A DNA stretch of 64,000 nucleotides, from positions 12,679,062-12,743,061 of the forward strand of contig OZ024797.1 in the NCBI GenBank assembly GCA_964017045.1, written 5' to 3'. The position numbers were made by a program, and so were the translations under genes. Of this stretch, positions 60,801-64,000 are shown piece after piece. Source of the DNA: Omphiscola glabra. Its lineage: Eukaryota; Mollusca; Gastropoda; Lymnaeidae. Every line of letters begins with the position of its first letter. The stretch's first letter is position 1. Below the pieces are notes generated by a model. The model made no database searches. It had not been told where the DNA came from and saw only the letters and a program-made list of their open reading frames with translations.

Positions 60801-63800
60801 TGTGTTAAATTCATCTTTTAAGTGGCCAAAAAACAAGCGAGGTCGCTTTGGTAATTCTGGGCCAAGAGTTTTAAAAGTTTGACATGTGTACGAGCATAGA
60901 CTCTAAGTTAATGTGGATGAGCGTAACTCTTTGTGCTTCCAGTTCTCTCAAGTAACCTCTTATGTTATGCCATGGAGAAGATGGTTACAGCATTAGCATC
61001 TCACCAACATGATCCAAGTTCCAAAGACATTATTAAGAAAAGTTCTAAATCAGACTTCTACTCTCACTGACTCATGGAAAGAACAGACCGAGAAAACTAG
61101 ACCTTAATATAATTGTAATTCCCTCTTAACATCTTAGCACAGCAAGGGTATTCAGCTAATGTTTTTATAAAATGTAAAAATGGTACAAAATCACCCAGTA
61201 AAATCACAACAAACTTTTTAATTATTCCACTGTGCTATGAACTCTTGTATTCTGACAGGCAGTTCATTGGCACAATTTGTCTAGGGGTTTTTCTGCCATA
61301 CATGGTTTCTTAATTATTACAAAATCTGACACATTGTCCAATTGCCTTCTTTATTCACAAATTACAGAAAAATTATATCATAGTACACAAAATGATATCA
61401 TAGTACACAAAATGATATCATAGTACACAAAATGATATAATAGTACACAAAATGATATCATAGTACATAAAATGATATAATAGTACACAAAATGATATCA
61501 TAGTGCACAAAATGATATAATAGTACACAAAATGATATCATAGGACAGAAAAATGATATCACAGTACACAAAGATCCAAGGAAAACGATAACTAACCTAA
61601 CTCCTCAACAGAACTTGACATAAGGGGAAACGCTCTCTAACCACAAATCTACATACCCACTACAACTCTAATAACTCCACATACTAACCATCACACTGTG
61701 TTCCCACGGCCTTTAAACAACTCCCTTGTTTATTGCACATTATTTGCAATGAACATAATCTAGAAAAATATAAGGATCATTTGACTTTGAGTGATGTATA
61801 AGTCTTACCTCCATTCTCTCTAGCTGCAAAACTAACGAGTTTTTCTCTGTACTCAGTGCTTCTAACACAGTCTGCTTCTGTATTAGACTTTCTGTCAAAG
61901 AACGCACCCTTGACTCAAGCTCATTCTCTGTACTATTACTCATGCTCTTGGTCATCAGCTGATTAAGATATAACCCATTTAAACTGAATATTGAAATAGT
62001 TCTTTAGAGACTAAAAAATATTTACCTGCATTAACTAAATCAGGTTGAAAAAAATTCTGTATTGAATAATAATAACAAGTTTTAATTATTTTTTATTTTA
62101 TATTTCGAATACAGAAGTTCACAGATTTTTAGATTCATAATTTTTTTTATATAAGATCTCACAAGGACTTAGTGAATCATTAGAAACCTTAAAATTATAA
62201 CAAAAAATCAGAGTACAAAACCCACAGCACCTAAGACAATGAAGACTTAAAATGTAGCCTGATAAATCTAGGTACGTATCCCCAATGACTTCTTATTACA
62301 AAAGTAAACTAGAAAGCATGATTCAGTTTTGATTTTGACCCACCTGATTTCGCAATTTTTCAATTTCTGTTTCTCTATCACTGATGCGAGACTGGAATAC
62401 TGTCTTTTGTTTATGGAGTTCTTCCAAAGTATACTGAAGTTCCTGTAGAAAATGTAAAAATGATTCATTATTTAACCACTAATTATTTAAATTATTTACA
62501 TTTTGTGCCAGTCTAAGGATTTTCATACTTTGTAAAAACTGAAAATATCAAATTAATTTATTAAAATCATATTAATTATTTTTCAAGGGTTTCAAAATTT
62601 CTTCAATTAATTAAGAGACAAGGTGCACACACCTGGCCTACACAAACATATTGCAGACCTGTTTACCCTCAAATTCTTAAAATCATACAATATCATCATA
62701 AAATCGTTCAATACATTATCTTAATAGTAAAAAAATAAACATACAATATTTGTAATTTATATAATGTGTACACCTCAAAATATTATATTGTACGCCAAAA
62801 TCGTAAGAGTAAACAGGTCTGATATTGTATATTTTCTGACTATTTCAAAAATAAAATTAACCTGTTTCTGTTTTAGCAATTCCTGCTCTGCATCTTCCCT
62901 CCGTCTTTTTTCATCTCTCACAGAATCTTCCAGTGACCTGATGGTTTCTTGTGCTGTGTCACTATCAAGTTGAAGCTGGTTCTCCAAATCCTAAATGAAA
63001 TGTAGATTAATATTATTAAAATGTCAATTTGTATTTGAGGAATTATGATAATAGGAGATCTGCAAAAAACTAATTTAAATGTAAATTTTAAAATGAGTTA
63101 TTTGTAAACAATGGAACTGTAGACATTTAATCATCATCATGTCCCGTAGTCCTTCGACCGTTGGGGCGCCACAGATGACATAAAAACTATTATTCTCCAT
63201 TTCTCTCGGTCTCCTGCCCTAAGCATAGCATCACATAGTTTTAATCCTGTCAATTCTTTGATGTTGTCTTCCCATCTTTTTCTCTGTCTTCCTCTTCTTC
63301 TTCCTCCTCTAGTAATGCCCTGCAAGATATCTTTGGCGAGCCCTACTGTCACGTGGCCATACCATGCAAGTTTGCGCTTTTTTACAGACACCAGAAGGTC
63401 ATCGTACTGCCCAGTTGCTTGACGAATCTTTTCTTTCACTTGATCATTAGTGATATGGTCTCTATAGCAGATGTAGCAGATGCCAAGAATGCACCTGAAA
63501 CATTTAATACAGCAAGCAACAAAAATCATCTTTGACATGCCTGAAGCTCCACTCTCAGGTTGTCGACTGTCAACTTTGCTTGCTGAAGCTCCTCCCTCAT
63601 CATGTCTCTCTCTTGCCTCAAAGATTCATGCTCCAGCATAGATACACCTCCCATATCCCCCATTGGACTAGCCCCATCTCTCAGGCTGGCTATCAGTTTT
63701 TCTTTAGACTGTATAAAGATAAAAACAATTTCATTTTTTTAAATTTATTTAAAATTATTTCTATGCATAGCAAAATGATTTTTAAAAGCCAACTAATTTC

Positions 63801-63978
63801 AATCTTACTATTTTAATACTTAAATATGAAATATTGTCAACCAATGCCAAGGGTTTATTATTATTAAGTGGTTTTGAAAGTACCTGTAGAATTCTTGTTG
63901 CTTTATCCTTATACTCTGAGAGTTCTCTCCTCGCAGAATCTACTCCAGCTTTAGAAGCTTTTAACTGGTTGCTTAATT
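57809..63978 (-). CDS. GOLGA5: Golgin-84, C-terminal nine exons, partial
   Basis: Exons on the minus strand: 63884-63978, 63541-63708, 62862-62990, 62344-62442, 61809-61958, 59672-59756, 58847-58943, 58268-58331, 57809-57901. Phase is kept for 326 codons; the 5' part lies beyond the right edge. Golgin-84 is a tail-anchored coiled-coil tether of the cis-Golgi that binds Rab1 and captures vesicles with CASP and COG. The coiled coil is visible through heptads such as ATRILQ-SKEKLIASLRDG and the highly conserved LTESLIQKQTVLEALSTEKN. The seventh and eighth exons give MKRAANSIDGFSIRLGVFLR then RYPMARVFVIVYM, and the last gives ALLHFWVLVVMMTYQPEVH: together the C-terminal membrane anchor. The intron after 63541 has a GC donor (CAG|GCATGT) and holds a retroelement tail. 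The intron after 58847 holds a tandem array of copies of its own exon end and donor. Confidence 0.96.
58346..58850. repeat. About 106-bp tandem array copying an exon end and splice donor
   Basis: The motif CTTTTACCTAAATCCATCAA recurs at 58411, 58521, 58627, 58734 and 58840. The last is the real end of golgin-84 exon 58847-58943 with its donor. The other four lie in the intron. On the minus strand each intronic copy reads CTCCTTTAG, 22 nt of the exon end (CAAATTCTATTGATGGATTT plus AG) and then GTAAAAG, so each is a possible 22-nt microexon (58741-58762, 58634-58655, 58528-58549, 58418-58439). Confidence 0.92.
60563..60640. mobile_element. hAT-like terminal fragment in golgin-84 intron
   Basis: CAGGGGTGGACAACCTATGG with CCCACAGGCC is a typical hAT element start. 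I could not find its other end. A TATC/TA microsatellite follows at 60650-60695. Confidence 0.45.
61378..61572. repeat. 20-bp minisatellite in golgin-84 intron, about 10 units
   Basis: Unit ATGATATCATAGTACACAAA with ATAA and TAGGACAG variants. Confidence 0.92.
62654..62821. mobile_element. CAGACCTG-family MITE with 6-bp target duplication (copy 2)
   Basis: It starts CAGACCTGTTTACCCTC and ends CGTAAGAGTAAACAGGTCTG. ATATTG flanks both sides (62648-62653, 62822-62827). It lies in a golgin-84 intron and is inverted relative to 50897-51055. Confidence 0.87.
63130..63535 (-). pseudogene. RTE-like retrotransposon C-terminal tail in golgin-84 intron
   Basis: The minus strand reads YRDHITNDQVKEKIRQATG, SVKKRKLAWYGHVT, GGRRRGRQRKRWEDNIKELT and VAPQRSKDYGT, then a stop and an ATGATGATG-type 3' end near 63130-63140. 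This is the tail that the 26040-27090 copy lacks. The piece is short and 5'-truncated, and its upstream edge lies next to the GC splice donor at 63540. Confidence 0.88.
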
Positions 63979-64000
63979 CTGTAATTTTAACTTAAACAGG

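Overview
This is a window of AT-rich, intron-rich animal nuclear DNA. Lengths and spacing of introns, the mixture of hAT, RTE-like and CR1/Jockey-like elements, and the many minisatellites suggest an invertebrate. A gastropod mollusc is my best guess, but it rests on general resemblance and not on a diagnostic marker.

Four conserved protein-coding genes can be reconstructed exon by exon with intact phase. (1) Spastin, minus strand, first four coding exons at 6490-1023, running off the left edge. (2) A divergent Rel/NF-kB factor, minus strand, ten coding exons at 15867-9951, 798 codons. (3) Alpha-SNAP, plus strand, nine exons at 47354-52951, 293 codons. (4) Golgin-84, minus strand, the last nine exons at 63978-57809, 326 codons, with its 5' part beyond the right edge. 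An initiator tRNA-Met lies at 41871-41942. A possible taxon-restricted single-exon gene of 245 codons lies at 33631-34368.

Layout: 1-6.5 kb spastin, with MITEs and a 23-bp minisatellite in its introns; 6.5-10 kb AT-rich intergenic or 3' UTR; 10-16 kb the Rel gene; 16.3-17.1 kb a GC-rich inverted-repeat element; 21.2-24.6 kb a DNA transposon with a two-exon DUF7869-like transposase and 33-bp inverted ends; 26.0-27.1 kb a broken RTE-like retroelement; 28.2-28.6 kb a tRNA-derived SINE; 29.6-40.3 kb an accessory block with many unrelated tandem arrays, hAT elements with 8-bp target duplications and a foldback element; 40.4-41.7 kb hAT relics; 44.4-46.7 kb a broken CR1/Jockey-like retroelement with a MITE at its 5' end; 47-54 kb alpha-SNAP; 57.8-64 kb golgin-84.

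Alpha-SNAP (SNARE recycling) and golgin-84 (Golgi tethering) both serve vesicle traffic, and spastin remodels microtubules at membranes. Their proximity is probably chance. The most unusual signals are a tandem array in a golgin-84 intron that copies the exon end and its splice donor four times as 22-nt pseudo-microexons, a Rel protein with a remodelled DNA-contact loop, and the DUF7869 transposon with clear ends.
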